This document shows positions 38,538-48,148 of a DNA stretch of 64,000 nt, one piece after another. The translations under genes were made by a program, and so were the position numbers. Within the stretch, counting starts at the first letter, position 1. Each line of letters starts with the position of its first letter. The notes under the pieces are model-generated. The model saw only the letters and a program-made list of their open reading frames with translations. It was not told the DNA's origin and made no database searches. This DNA is from Opitutaceae bacterium (lineage in GTDB: Bacteria; Verrucomicrobiota; Verrucomicrobiia; Opitutales; Opitutaceae): assembly GCA_028280945.1 (NCBI GenBank), contig JANQKV010000056.1, forward strand, positions 16,969-80,968, given 5' to 3'.

Positions 38538-40364
38538 ATGCCGCTGCTCACCATCAATGATCTGTCCCATGCCTTTGGCGGGCCACGCGTGCTGGACGGG
38601 GTGAATCTGCAAATCGAGGCCGGGGACCGGGTCTGCCTGGTGGGGCGCAACGGCAGCGGCAAATCGACCTTCATGCGGCTGCTGGCTGGTGAGATGAAAC
38701 CGGATGCCGGCACGCTCGTGCGAGCGCCGGGGGCCCGCGTGGCGCGGTTGCCGCAGGAGATTCCCGCGGATGTCGCGGGCGCGGTGCGCGAGGTGGTTGG
38801 GTCCGGTCTGGTGCCGGTTTCCGAACATGAGGAAGAGTGGGAGCAGGAGGTGCGGGTCGACCATCTGTTGGAGCGCATGGCGCTGGCGCCGGATGCCGAG
38901 TTTGCCGCTCTCTCCGGCGGCATGAAGCGCCGGGTGTTGCTGGCCCGGGCGCTGGCCGGTGAACCGGAGTTGCTCCTGCTCGACGAGCCGACCAACCATC
39001 TGGATATTGCCAGCATCGAATGGTTGGAGACGTTTTTGGCGGAATCGAAACTCGCCCTGTTTTTTGTCAGCCACGACCGCACGTTCCTCAAAAAACTGGC
39101 CACTCGCATTGTGGAGTTGGACCGCGGCCGGCTCACCGATTGGAATTGTGACTACGACACCTTCGTGGTGCGTCGGGCGGAGAGGCTCGAAGCCGAGGAA
39201 CGCGAACGGGCGCAGAAAGACAAGCGCCTGGCCCAGGAGGAAGCGTGGATTCGTCGCGGCATCAAGGCACGGCGCACCCGCGACCAAGGCCGGGTTGCCC
39301 GGCTGAAGGAAATGCGGGCGGAACGCCGGGCGCGGCGGGATCTCGCCGGCACCGCCACCATCAGGCTCAGCGAAACCGAACGCAGTGGCCGCCGCGTGGT
39401 GGAAACGAAGGGGCTCTCGTTCACCTACCCAGACGGACCGGTGATTGTGCGTGATCTCGACCTGTTGGTGACCCGGGGCGACAAGATCGGCCTGCTTGGT
39501 CCCAATGGCTCGGGCAAGACCACCTTGGTTAAACTCCTGCTCGGCCAGCTGGCTCCAACTTCGGGTGAGGTGCGCGAAGGCACCAAACGCGAGGTCGTTT
39601 ATCTCGACCAGCTGCGCGACCAGATCGACGACAACAAGTCAGTCGCCGACAATGTGTCCGATGGCAACAGCCACGTCACGGTCGAAGGGCAGAAGAAACA
39701 CGTCATCAGCTATCTGGAGGATTTTCTGTTTGAGCCGGACAGGTCACGCACCCCGGCCCGCGTGCTGAGTGGTGGCGAACGCAACCGGCTGCTGCTGGCG
39801 CGACTTTTCACCAAGCCTGCCAATGTGTTGGTACTCGACGAGCCGACCAACGACCTCGACAACGAGACGCTGGACCTGCTCGAGAATCTGTTGGTCGAGT
39901 TCACCGGCACTCTGCTGCTGGTGAGCCATGATCGCGACTTTTTGGACAACGTGGTCACGAGCACACTCGTAGCGGAAGGAGAGGGCCGATGGACCGAATA
40001 CGTCGGCGGCTACAGCGATTATGTCGCGGATCGGGAGAGAAATCGCCAACCCTCCTTCGCCAAGGCGATGGCAGGCGGGTCGGGAAAGCCCCGGAAAACC
40101 AAACCACCGCGCGCGCCAAAGCCGCGCAAGCTCAACTCCAAGGAGAAGCAGGAATTGGAGGCGCTGCCGACGAAGATCGAGACTCTCGAATCCGAGCAGG
40201 CTGAGCTTACGGAGAAATTGGCCGATCCTGATTTCTACGCCGCAAAAGCGGCCGAAGTCCCGGCCGTCAAGGCGCGGCTCGATGAGATTGAAACCGAAAC
40301 CCTCGAGGTCTTTGCGAGATGGGAAGAACTCGAAGCCATCAAAACCGCCAGCGAGGCAGGTTAG
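38538..40364 (+). CDS. ABC-F family ATP-binding protein (Uup-like)
   Basis: Two ABC domains: GRNGSGKSTFMRLL/LSGGMKRRVLLARALAGEPELLLLDEPTNHLD and GPNGSGKTTLVKLL/LSGGERNRLLLARLFTKPANVLVLDEPTNDLD; charged C-terminus. Confidence 0.93.
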   Translation: MPLLTINDLSHAFGGPRVLDGVNLQIEAGDRVCLVGRNGSGKSTFMRLLAGEMKPDAGTLVRAPGARVARLPQEIPADVAGAVREVVGSGLVPVSEHEEEWEQEVRVDHLLERMALAPDAEFAALSGGMKRRVLLARALAGEPELLLLDEPTNHLDIASIEWLETFLAESKLALFFVSHDRTFLKKLATRIVELDRGRLTDWNCDYDTFVVRRAERLEAEERERAQKDKRLAQEEAWIRRGIKARRTRDQGRVARLKEMRAERRARRDLAGTATIRLSETERSGRRVVETKGLSFTYPDGPVIVRDLDLLVTRGDKIGLLGPNGSGKTTLVKLLLGQLAPTSGEVREGTKREVVYLDQLRDQIDDNKSVADNVSDGNSHVTVEGQKKHVISYLEDFLFEPDRSRTPARVLSGGERNRLLLARLFTKPANVLVLDEPTNDLDNETLDLLENLLVEFTGTLLLVSHDRDFLDNVVTSTLVAEGEGRWTEYVGGYSDYVADRERNRQPSFAKAMAGGSGKPRKTKPPRAPKPRKLNSKEKQELEALPTKIETLESEQAELTEKLADPDFYAAKAAEVPAVKARLDEIETETLEVFARWEELEAIKTASEAG

Positions 40365-40553
40365 TTTTACAGAAGGCAACAAAGGAAACGAGGTGGGACA
40401 GGACTATCCAAGAGGCAGTGTCATTATTATACAAGGAAGCAGAGAAAAACGGAGCGGGGAGTGGTGGCTTGGAGTCTTTGTTCTCTTTGTTTCGTTCTGT
40501 AAAATGATCGATGGAGTGGCTCTGCTGTTCTCTGCGAACTCCTGTGAAATTTT
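40365..40553. repeat. Composite dispersed repeat family 1, copy B
   Basis: Arm I TTTTACAGAAGGCAACAAAGGAAACGAGG at 40365; degenerate arm II ACAAGGAAGCAGAGAAAAACGGAG ~40431; inverted arm I CTTTGTTTCGTTCTGTAAAA ~40485; inverted arm II GGAGTGGCTCTGCTGTTCTCTGCGAACTCCTGTGAAA ~40516. Confidence 0.75.
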
Positions 40554-40556
40554 TCG

Positions 40557-42344
40557 ATGTTTGCCAATATCTCCTGCTACAAGTTTGCCCCGTTGAGTGA
40601 TTTAAAACCGCTCAAGGTTGAGCTGTTGGCAGCGTGTAAACAGCGGGGGTTAAAAGGCACGATTCTCCTGGCCTCCGAGGGCATCAATCTGTTCCTGGCC
40701 GGACCCCGGGCGGCCGTTGATGAGGTTGTGGCCATCATTCGTGCCATTCCCGGCCTGGAGGATCTGGCGCCCAAATACAGCGACAGCGATCACCAACCCT
40801 TCAACCGCATGCTTGTGCGGATCAAAAAGGAAATCATCGCGTTTGGGGTGGAGGGCATCAACCCCGCGATGCGTCCGTCGCCAAAGCTGAAAGCGGCGGA
40901 GCTCAAGCAGTGGCTCGATGAGGGCAGACCCGTCACCCTGTTCGATACCCGCAACGATTACGAAGTGAAGTTGGGGACCTTCAAAAACGCCGTGCCGGCG
41001 AAGATTGATTCGTTCCGGGAGTTTCCGCGCGCGGTGGCGGGTTTGCCGGAAAAATTGAAGAACGAGCCCGTCGTCATGTTCTGCACGGGTGGCATTCGTT
41101 GCGAGAAAGCAGGGCCGTTCATGGAGCAGCAAGGATTCAAGCAGGTCTATCAGCTTGATGGCGGCATCCTGAAATACTTCGAGGAGGTCGGGAGCGATCA
41201 CTACGACGGCGAGTGTTTTGTGTTCGACCAACGTGTCGGGGTGGATCCGGCGCTGCGCGAATCCGCTTCCGCCCAGTGCTTTCATTGCCAGACGCCGTTG
41301 ACGGCGGAAGAGCAGGAGCATCCGCATTACCAGCCGCCGGATTGGTGTCCGCATTGTTATGTGCCGGACGTCGAGCGCGAACGGCGGCAACTGGTCGCCC
41401 GCCAGGCCAGGTGGGATGTGTTGATCGACCCGTTGCCGGGAAGCGTGCCTCACGATAACCGGCGACCCTTTACCGTGCCGGGCGGTCATGATGGTGCGAC
41501 GCTCGGCTCGGCGTTGGCGGGGGCGTTTCCCCATCTTCCGGTTTTGCACTGGGAGAATTTGGTCGCCGCGGGGCGCTTGGTGGACAGCCGCGACCAACCC
41601 ACGGCCCTCGACCGCATCGTGCGGGCGGGGGAGTATTTTGTGCAACTGCAGCCCGCTCAGATCGAACCGGCGGTCAACGCGCGGGCGCGGATTTTGCACG
41701 AGGACGAGGCCGTGGTGGTTTTGTCCAAACCCGCGCCCCTGCCGATGCACCGGGGCGGTCGGTTCCGGCGCAACACCTTGGAGTATCTGCTGCAGCAGGT
41801 CTACGCCCCCCATCAACCGCGGTCCGTGCATCGCCTCGATGCCAATACGAGCGGACTGGTGGTCTGCGCGCGAACGCGCCGAATTGCCCGCCGGCTGCAG
41901 CCGCAGTTTGAGCAGGGCGGGGTGGAAAAAACCTACCTCGTAAAGGTGCACGGCCGGCCGGCCGAAAAGTGTTTCACCTGCAATGCCCCCATCGGTGGCG
42001 TTGTCGGCCCGGCGGGCAATCGGTCGATCGATTTCGACAATGGCTGCCCCGCCCGGACCGAGTTCGTGGTGCGCTCGTATTCAGCAACTGATGACACCAC
42101 GGTTTTGGAGGCGAAGCCCGTGACCGGCCGCACCCACCAAATCCGCCTGCATTTGGCGCACCACGGCCTACCCGTGGTCGGCGACCCGATATATGGTCGC
42201 GAGCCGGTCCGGCCCGGTGATCCCGGGACGTTGTCCATCGAGGCCGCGCCGCTGTGTTTGCACAGCTGGAAACTGAGCTTCGATCACCCGTTGACCGGGC
42301 GGCGTGTCACTTTCGAAGATGTTGGGCCCGACTGGCCGGGTTGA
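40557..42344 (+). CDS. Fused TrhO-type rhodanese (tRNA U34 hydroxylase-like) and RluA-family pseudouridine synthase
   Basis: N-term MFANISCYKFAPL...KGTILLASEGINLFLAG, VVMFCTGGIRCEKA; C-term VVVLSKPAPLPMHRGGRFRRNTLEYLL...SVHRLDANTSGLVV...PVTGRTHQIRLHLAHHGLPVVGDPIYG; one uninterrupted ORF. Confidence 0.9.
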   Translation: MFANISCYKFAPLSDLKPLKVELLAACKQRGLKGTILLASEGINLFLAGPRAAVDEVVAIIRAIPGLEDLAPKYSDSDHQPFNRMLVRIKKEIIAFGVEGINPAMRPSPKLKAAELKQWLDEGRPVTLFDTRNDYEVKLGTFKNAVPAKIDSFREFPRAVAGLPEKLKNEPVVMFCTGGIRCEKAGPFMEQQGFKQVYQLDGGILKYFEEVGSDHYDGECFVFDQRVGVDPALRESASAQCFHCQTPLTAEEQEHPHYQPPDWCPHCYVPDVERERRQLVARQARWDVLIDPLPGSVPHDNRRPFTVPGGHDGATLGSALAGAFPHLPVLHWENLVAAGRLVDSRDQPTALDRIVRAGEYFVQLQPAQIEPAVNARARILHEDEAVVVLSKPAPLPMHRGGRFRRNTLEYLLQQVYAPHQPRSVHRLDANTSGLVVCARTRRIARRLQPQFEQGGVEKTYLVKVHGRPAEKCFTCNAPIGGVVGPAGNRSIDFDNGCPARTEFVVRSYSATDDTTVLEAKPVTGRTHQIRLHLAHHGLPVVGDPIYGREPVRPGDPGTLSIEAAPLCLHSWKLSFDHPLTGRRVTFEDVGPDWPG

Positions 42345-42373
42345 GAGCCGGCCAGCTGGCGGGCGACCCCGCC

Positions 42374-44215
42374 TTACACCTGTTCGAGCAGCTTATACAT
42401 CCGCTGGACCATGGCGCTGGGGTCTTCCAACAGCCCGGCGGCAAGCATGGCGTTGTCGTAGAGCTGTTCCGCAATGAGGCCGGCTTTGGTGGCGTCGGTG
42501 TCCTTGGTCTCGGCCAGCTTTTTGACGATGGCGTGGCGGGGGTTGAGGTCGAGGTGCACCTTGACCGGGGGCAGTTCGGCTCCCTCTTCGCCGTCCTTTT
42601 TCATGGCGGCCATCATGCGGCGCATGTGGGGCGTCATGAACTGGTCGGCGTTGAGCACCGCGGCGGGGGAGTCCACCAGGCGGTCGGATGCTTTCACTTC
42701 CTCGACTTTCTCGCCCAGGGTTTCCTTCAGCCACTTGATGAGGGCGTCCTGCTGGTCCTTGCTCAGGGCTTCGCCTTCGACCTCGTGTTCGTCGAGTTTG
42801 AGGTCGGCCGAGTCGGCGGCGGTGAGGGTCTTGCCGTCGAACTCCCGCAGGTTGCGCATCACGTAGTCGTCGACCGTTTCGAAGCAGTAGAGAACCTCGA
42901 GGCTGCGCGCTTTGAGCCCCTCGACATACGGACCGCGTTCGATCGCGTCGCGGCTGGGGCCGATGAGGAAGTAGATGTCCTTTTGCTCTTCTCCCATCCG
43001 CGACACGTAGTCGGCCAGCGACGTGGTTTTACCCTTGTCGGTGCGGGAGGATTCGAAGCGCAGGAGTTTGGCCAGAGCATCCTTGTGGGTGAAGTCCGTG
43101 GCGGCGCCTTCCTTGAGGAAGATGCCGAATTCATCGTAAAACTTGTCGAAGTCGTCAGGCCGGTTCTTGGCTTCGTCGGCCAGAAACTTCAGGAAGCGGG
43201 TGGTGATGACCTTGCCGAGTTTTTCGATCAGGGCACGGTCCTGCATCGTTTCCCGGGAAATGTTCAGGGGCAGGTCCTCGCTGTCCACCACCCCTTTCAG
43301 GAACCGTCCCCATTCGGGCAGCAGGTCCTTGGGCGACGGGTCGATGAGCACCTTGCGGCAGTAGAGCGAGACGGCCGGCTCGGCGCGCGTCATGCCGAAC
43401 TTCTCGGTATTGGACTGCGGCACAAACAGGATCGAGTTGATCGCTAGCGGCGCATCAGCGGAGAAGTGCAGCTTCATCCGGGGCTCGTCGAAGGCATGGG
43501 CCTGGAACTTGTAGAACTCGGTGTATTCCTCGTCCTTGATTTCGCTCTTCGAGCGCAGCCAGAGGGCCGAGACGGTGTTGATGTGGGTGCCGTTGAGGTT
43601 GACCGGGAAGGAGACAAACGCGCTGTAGCGTTCAAGAATGGACTTGATGCGGGTCTCGGTTGCGAAGTCTTCGCAGTCGTCCTTGAGTTCCAGGACGATT
43701 TTGGTGCCGCGACGCTGGCCCTCGGCCTCCTCGACAGTGTAGGAACCGGAACCGTCGCTGGTCCAGACATGGCCGGGCTCATCGGCTTTCCAGGAGTGGG
43801 AGTAGACTTTGACGGTCTTGGCGACCATGAAGGCGGAGTAAAAACCCACGCCGAACTGGCCGATGAGGTTGTCGTTCTTCGCGCCGCCTTCCTTGATGGC
43901 GTTGAGGAACGCCTTGGAGCCGGAATGGGCGATGGTGCCGAGGTTCTGCACCAACTCGTCACGCGTCATGCCGACGCCAAAGTCCTGAATGGTCAGGGTC
44001 TTGGCCTTGTCGTCGGTGGTCAGGTTGATCTCGAGGTCGAGCTTGTCGTCGAAGATCTCTTTTTCGGTCAGCTGGGTGTGGCGCAGTTTTTCCAGAGCGT
44101 CGGAGGCATTGGAGACCAGTTCGCGCACGAAGATCTCCTTTTCCGTGTAAAGAGAGTGCACGACGATATCGAGCAGCTGCTTAATTTCGGCTTGGAACTC
44201 GTGGGTTTCAGGCAT
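42374..44215 (-). CDS. htpG: Molecular chaperone HtpG (Hsp90)
   Basis: ETHEFQAEIKQLLDIVVHSLYTEKEIFVRELVSNASDALEKLR, GQFGVGFYSAFMVA, SEDLPLNISRETMQ. Confidence 0.97.
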   Translation of the reverse strand: MPETHEFQAEIKQLLDIVVHSLYTEKEIFVRELVSNASDALEKLRHTQLTEKEIFDDKLDLEINLTTDDKAKTLTIQDFGVGMTRDELVQNLGTIAHSGSKAFLNAIKEGGAKNDNLIGQFGVGFYSAFMVAKTVKVYSHSWKADEPGHVWTSDGSGSYTVEEAEGQRRGTKIVLELKDDCEDFATETRIKSILERYSAFVSFPVNLNGTHINTVSALWLRSKSEIKDEEYTEFYKFQAHAFDEPRMKLHFSADAPLAINSILFVPQSNTEKFGMTRAEPAVSLYCRKVLIDPSPKDLLPEWGRFLKGVVDSEDLPLNISRETMQDRALIEKLGKVITTRFLKFLADEAKNRPDDFDKFYDEFGIFLKEGAATDFTHKDALAKLLRFESSRTDKGKTTSLADYVSRMGEEQKDIYFLIGPSRDAIERGPYVEGLKARSLEVLYCFETVDDYVMRNLREFDGKTLTAADSADLKLDEHEVEGEALSKDQQDALIKWLKETLGEKVEEVKASDRLVDSPAAVLNADQFMTPHMRRMMAAMKKDGEEGAELPPVKVHLDLNPRHAIVKKLAETKDTDATKAGLIAEQLYDNAMLAAGLLEDPSAMVQRMYKLLEQV

Positions 44216-44443
44216 GGCGGTGTTGGATTTTCGAATTATGGGTTCTTGAATTTGGAAGATGGCCGCGAGCGGAAGCCGGCGCGGGAAATTGAAGGCCGGG
44301 AAGTTTTGGATGCTTTGGCGGAAAATCAAGTGTGGGAATAGCGGGATATTGGTGGCTTGGATTCCGCGCGCGATTGTGCCTTTTTCGGGGGCTTTTGTGT
44401 CCCCGGCCCCAACTTGGCCTGAAATCTGTTTGCCCGTCCGCTT

Positions 44444-45964
44444 ATGACCACCCGTCGTTTTCCGTTTTTATTGCTCGTGGTATTTTTGCTCCTGACTCTG
44501 TCATCGAGCCTGATCGCTCAGGCCGATGCCGCGGTTGCGGCCGAGGTGGCTGAACCCAGCCTTGATGCGAAGATCGACGCCGTCTTTGGCAAGTTGGCGG
44601 ACCTCGTGTTCGCGGTCATTTTCTTCAAAATCCTCGGATTCCCGATTGTCCTGGCGTGGCTGATCGTGGCGGCCACGACGTTCACGATCTACTTCAAGTT
44701 TATCAACCTCCGGCGATTCGGTTTGGCGGTGGACATCGTGCGCGGGCGCTACGCCAAGCCGAAGGAGGAAGGAGAGGTCTCGCACTTTCAGGCACTCACG
44801 GCGGCCCTTTCCGGCACCGTCGGGTTGGGCAACATCGCGGGGGTGGCGGTGGCCGTGTCACTGGGCGGACCGGGGGCGACGTTTTGGATGATTGTGGCGG
44901 GACTGCTGGGTATGTCCTCCAAGTTCGTCGAATGCACCCTGGGCGTGAAGTATCGGGAAATTGGTGACGATGGCCGGGTTTACGGCGGGCCGATGTATTA
45001 TCTTTCGAAGAGCGGCTTGGGGGCGATGGGCAAAGTCCTGGCCGTTGTTTTTGCCGTGTTCTGCATCGGCGGCTCCTTTGGCGGAGGCAACATGTTCCAG
45101 GTCAACCAGGCCTTCAACCAGTTGAACAATGTGACGGACGGCCGCTTGGATGGGTTCGGTTGGTTGTTTGGCATGGTCATCGCGGCGATCGTGGGCGTGG
45201 TCATTATCGGCGGCATTCGCAGCATCGCGCGGGCGACCTCACGCATCGTGCCCGTCATGTGCGGCATCTATGTGCTGGCCGCGATTTGTGTTCTGGTAGC
45301 CAACATCGGTGCGGTGCCCGGCGCGGTCTTGTCGATCTTCACCAACGCGTTCTCCACCGAAGCGGCGGCCGGCGGGGCGGTCGGCGCCCTGATCATCGGC
45401 TTCCAGCGGGCGGCCTTTTCGAACGAAGCCGGCATCGGGTCCGCTTCGATCGCTCATTCAGCGGTGCGGACCAAGAACCCGGCCTCGGAGGGGCTGGTTT
45501 CGTTGCTCGAACCGTTTATCGATACCGTCGTGGTTTGCACCATGACGGCCCTGGCCATTCTGGTTTCGGGGCAGCATCTGGTGGGCGGGGCCGACGGTGT
45601 GGCCCTCACCTCCAACGCGTTTCAGACGGTCATTCCCTGGTTCGACAAGGTCCTCGTGGTTGTCGTCACCTTGTTTGCGTTTTCGACCATGATCTCGTGG
45701 AGCTACTACGGAGAGCAGGCGTGGTGTTATCTTTTCGGCCAGACCGAAACCGCCAAAACGATCTTCAAGGTTATTTTTTGCCTCTTTGTGGTCGTGGGGG
45801 CGGCATCGTCACTCAACGGCGTGTTGAACTTCTCCGATGCCATGATTCTCGCCATGGCCTTCCCCAACATTGTGGGACTCTACTATCTGATGCCCCGGGT
45901 CCGGGCTGAGTTGAACGATTATGTCGCGAAAATCGAAAGCGGCGAGATCCCCCGGCACAAATAG
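44444..45964 (+). CDS. Alanine/sodium:cation symporter (AGCS family)
   Basis: [82 protein letters not shown]. Confidence 0.95.
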   Translation: MTTRRFPFLLLVVFLLLTLSSSLIAQADAAVAAEVAEPSLDAKIDAVFGKLADLVFAVIFFKILGFPIVLAWLIVAATTFTIYFKFINLRRFGLAVDIVRGRYAKPKEEGEVSHFQALTAALSGTVGLGNIAGVAVAVSLGGPGATFWMIVAGLLGMSSKFVECTLGVKYREIGDDGRVYGGPMYYLSKSGLGAMGKVLAVVFAVFCIGGSFGGGNMFQVNQAFNQLNNVTDGRLDGFGWLFGMVIAAIVGVVIIGGIRSIARATSRIVPVMCGIYVLAAICVLVANIGAVPGAVLSIFTNAFSTEAAAGGAVGALIIGFQRAAFSNEAGIGSASIAHSAVRTKNPASEGLVSLLEPFIDTVVVCTMTALAILVSGQHLVGGADGVALTSNAFQTVIPWFDKVLVVVVTLFAFSTMISWSYYGEQAWCYLFGQTETAKTIFKVIFCLFVVVGAASSLNGVLNFSDAMILAMAFPNIVGLYYLMPRVRAELNDYVAKIESGEIPRHK

Positions 45965-46060
45965 ACCAAATATCCATCGCTCTCGCTGTTCCCCGTGAAA
46001 ATCGCGTCACGGTGGAACTCCCCGGGGATTGCCCTCGTCAATAGGGGAGCCACCCGCAAC

Positions 46061-48148
46061 ATGGTGAACCGTATGCAGCCTTTTTTTGATCCGTCTTTCC
46101 GTCTCGCGCTGGTCGGGTTGCTCTTGGCGGCGATCGGATTCCAAACCGGTTGCCAAACCATGGCGGTCGAAGGGAAAGAAAAGGGAGCAACGACGGCGGA
46201 CACCGGCGGTGTCGACCTTGACGTGGATGTATCGGTCGATGAACAGGTTTCGAAGGCTGAGGAGCAGGCCCGGGAAGCCAATCGTCAGCTCGAACGCGAT
46301 CGCCAGGTGCTGCAACTGGCCGCCTGGAATCAGGTCAAGGCGATCTCCGGGATGTGGGACAGCATTCCGCCGGAGTATTTTCCGGGACTCACCACCCTGA
46401 AGGCCCAGGTCGAGGAGTTGCGCGAAGAAATCGAGCAGGAGGGAACGATCAAGGTTGGCATGATAGACCCGATTGCGCTCACCACCAAAAACCCGGCGTT
46501 TTGGCGGGCGGCCATTGAAACCAACCCGGAGGACCCGGTAGTGGACCTTTTCGAACAGATGCTGTGGGCGGCCCGGGGCAATTTTGACCGCGCACTCTGG
46601 CTCATTGAGATCAACCGCTACGGGCCGGCCCTGCCCGAAAATGTGCACCACGTCCTGTATTCTATCGCCGATGAAATGCAGCGCGTGCGCGCCCGGCAGT
46701 TGGAGCGGCGCAATCGCCTCCTGGAGAATGTGCCGGGTGACCAAGTGGGCCAGGTTATTGCCACGGCCCGGTCGTTTCGTCCGGGCGATCCGGACTGGGC
46801 CATGATAGCGGTACTGGTGCGGCTGGGACAGGCCGGGGTGGATCTCGACAACATCGAAGCCCATGCCGACGACATGGATCAACTGATGGATGAAATGATC
46901 GTCGATTGGCGCATGATCGCGATGGGCAATCCGATGACGGGAGCGCAGATCGCGCCGGATCGGAAAGTGCGGCAAGCCGCCCGGCGGTTGACCGATCTTT
47001 TGGGCGACCTGAGCGAAAGCCGGGGAGCGTTTGGCGGACGCGACCTGGAGCGACTGAGCGAGGCACTGGCCGATGTCGGTTTTTGGGGGGAGGCGCTGAT
47101 GGCCCAACAGCGGGCGACCGCCTTGCGGGGATTCAGTGTCCCCTCGGATTTACAGATTTGGTGGAAATGGTTGCCCCACCTGATTGGGGATGAAGCCACG
47201 GCCGAGATTCGGGCGGACTCAGATGCCGGCAAAATTTGGCCGGTCACGTTTTTCGAAACCGAAACTGCGCCCGAAGGCGTGACACTCTTGCCCCTTCACC
47301 CGATTCTGATCGATCGCAACCTGCGCCGATTGCAGGAGGTGCAGCGTCAGTTGGATCAGCCGGTTTTGCCTGATCCTGAAAAAGCCGGGGCGCTCATCAC
47401 CTTGGCGGAAACCTTGGGGCACTTGGGCCGTTGGGACGAGGCCCGGGCGGCGCTGGATCGCATCCCGGATGACTTTAAGTCGGCCGGAGCGCCGATGCGA
47501 GTGTGGGTTTCGCTCTGGAGCGGGGACGTGGAAAACATAGCCGCGGAAATGGCGGCGGTGGATCCGAAGATGATCGCCCGGTCTCCCTCTTTGCCCGCCT
47601 TGTCCAACGCCGCCCAAGGCAAATGGAAGCAAGGGGCGCAGGACTTTATCGAAGCGGCGGCGACCGATCAGATTTCATCGGAGTATCGCACCTATTATAC
47701 GTTGATGGCGGCCGCATTCCTGCGGATTGCGGGCGATGACAAAGGCGCTGATGAGTTGATTGAGAATGCGCGCGAATTGGGCGAAGGCCATGACTGGGTC
47801 TCGACCCTGGTTCAGGGCATGGCGGGAGAGGTGGGGGCAACTCCGGTGGGTGAGAACATCACCGAAATCACCGAAGCGGGCCGGGTGTGTGAACAGCGTT
47901 TTTATCGTGCGTTCCAACGGGATCTCGATCCGGCGCGGAAGCGGGCGCTGCTGGAGAGCTGCGTCGCGACCGGCGTGGTGGATTTTGTGGAATACACGGC
48001 CTCATTGTTGCGATTGCGCGAGATCGATCCGCAGCGGTGGGATCCCGGGGTTGTTCTGGATGAGGAAACGGAATCGAGTCCAGAGCCGGCGGAGAAAGAC
48101 GAGGACTGGACCCAGGGCGCCGAGCCCAGCTGGAGCATTCCATCGTGA
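46061..48148 (+). CDS. Predicted lipoprotein, hypothetical (paralog of next gene)
   Basis: Lipobox-like LLAAIGFQTGC; shared TKNPxxWxA/xxNPxDP and IWxxxLPxxIGxEAT-type motifs with the downstream ORF. Confidence 0.7.
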   Translation: MVNRMQPFFDPSFRLALVGLLLAAIGFQTGCQTMAVEGKEKGATTADTGGVDLDVDVSVDEQVSKAEEQAREANRQLERDRQVLQLAAWNQVKAISGMWDSIPPEYFPGLTTLKAQVEELREEIEQEGTIKVGMIDPIALTTKNPAFWRAAIETNPEDPVVDLFEQMLWAARGNFDRALWLIEINRYGPALPENVHHVLYSIADEMQRVRARQLERRNRLLENVPGDQVGQVIATARSFRPGDPDWAMIAVLVRLGQAGVDLDNIEAHADDMDQLMDEMIVDWRMIAMGNPMTGAQIAPDRKVRQAARRLTDLLGDLSESRGAFGGRDLERLSEALADVGFWGEALMAQQRATALRGFSVPSDLQIWWKWLPHLIGDEATAEIRADSDAGKIWPVTFFETETAPEGVTLLPLHPILIDRNLRRLQEVQRQLDQPVLPDPEKAGALITLAETLGHLGRWDEARAALDRIPDDFKSAGAPMRVWVSLWSGDVENIAAEMAAVDPKMIARSPSLPALSNAAQGKWKQGAQDFIEAAATDQISSEYRTYYTLMAAAFLRIAGDDKGADELIENARELGEGHDWVSTLVQGMAGEVGATPVGENITEITEAGRVCEQRFYRAFQRDLDPARKRALLESCVATGVVDFVEYTASLLRLREIDPQRWDPGVVLDEETESSPEPAEKDEDWTQGAEPSWSIPS

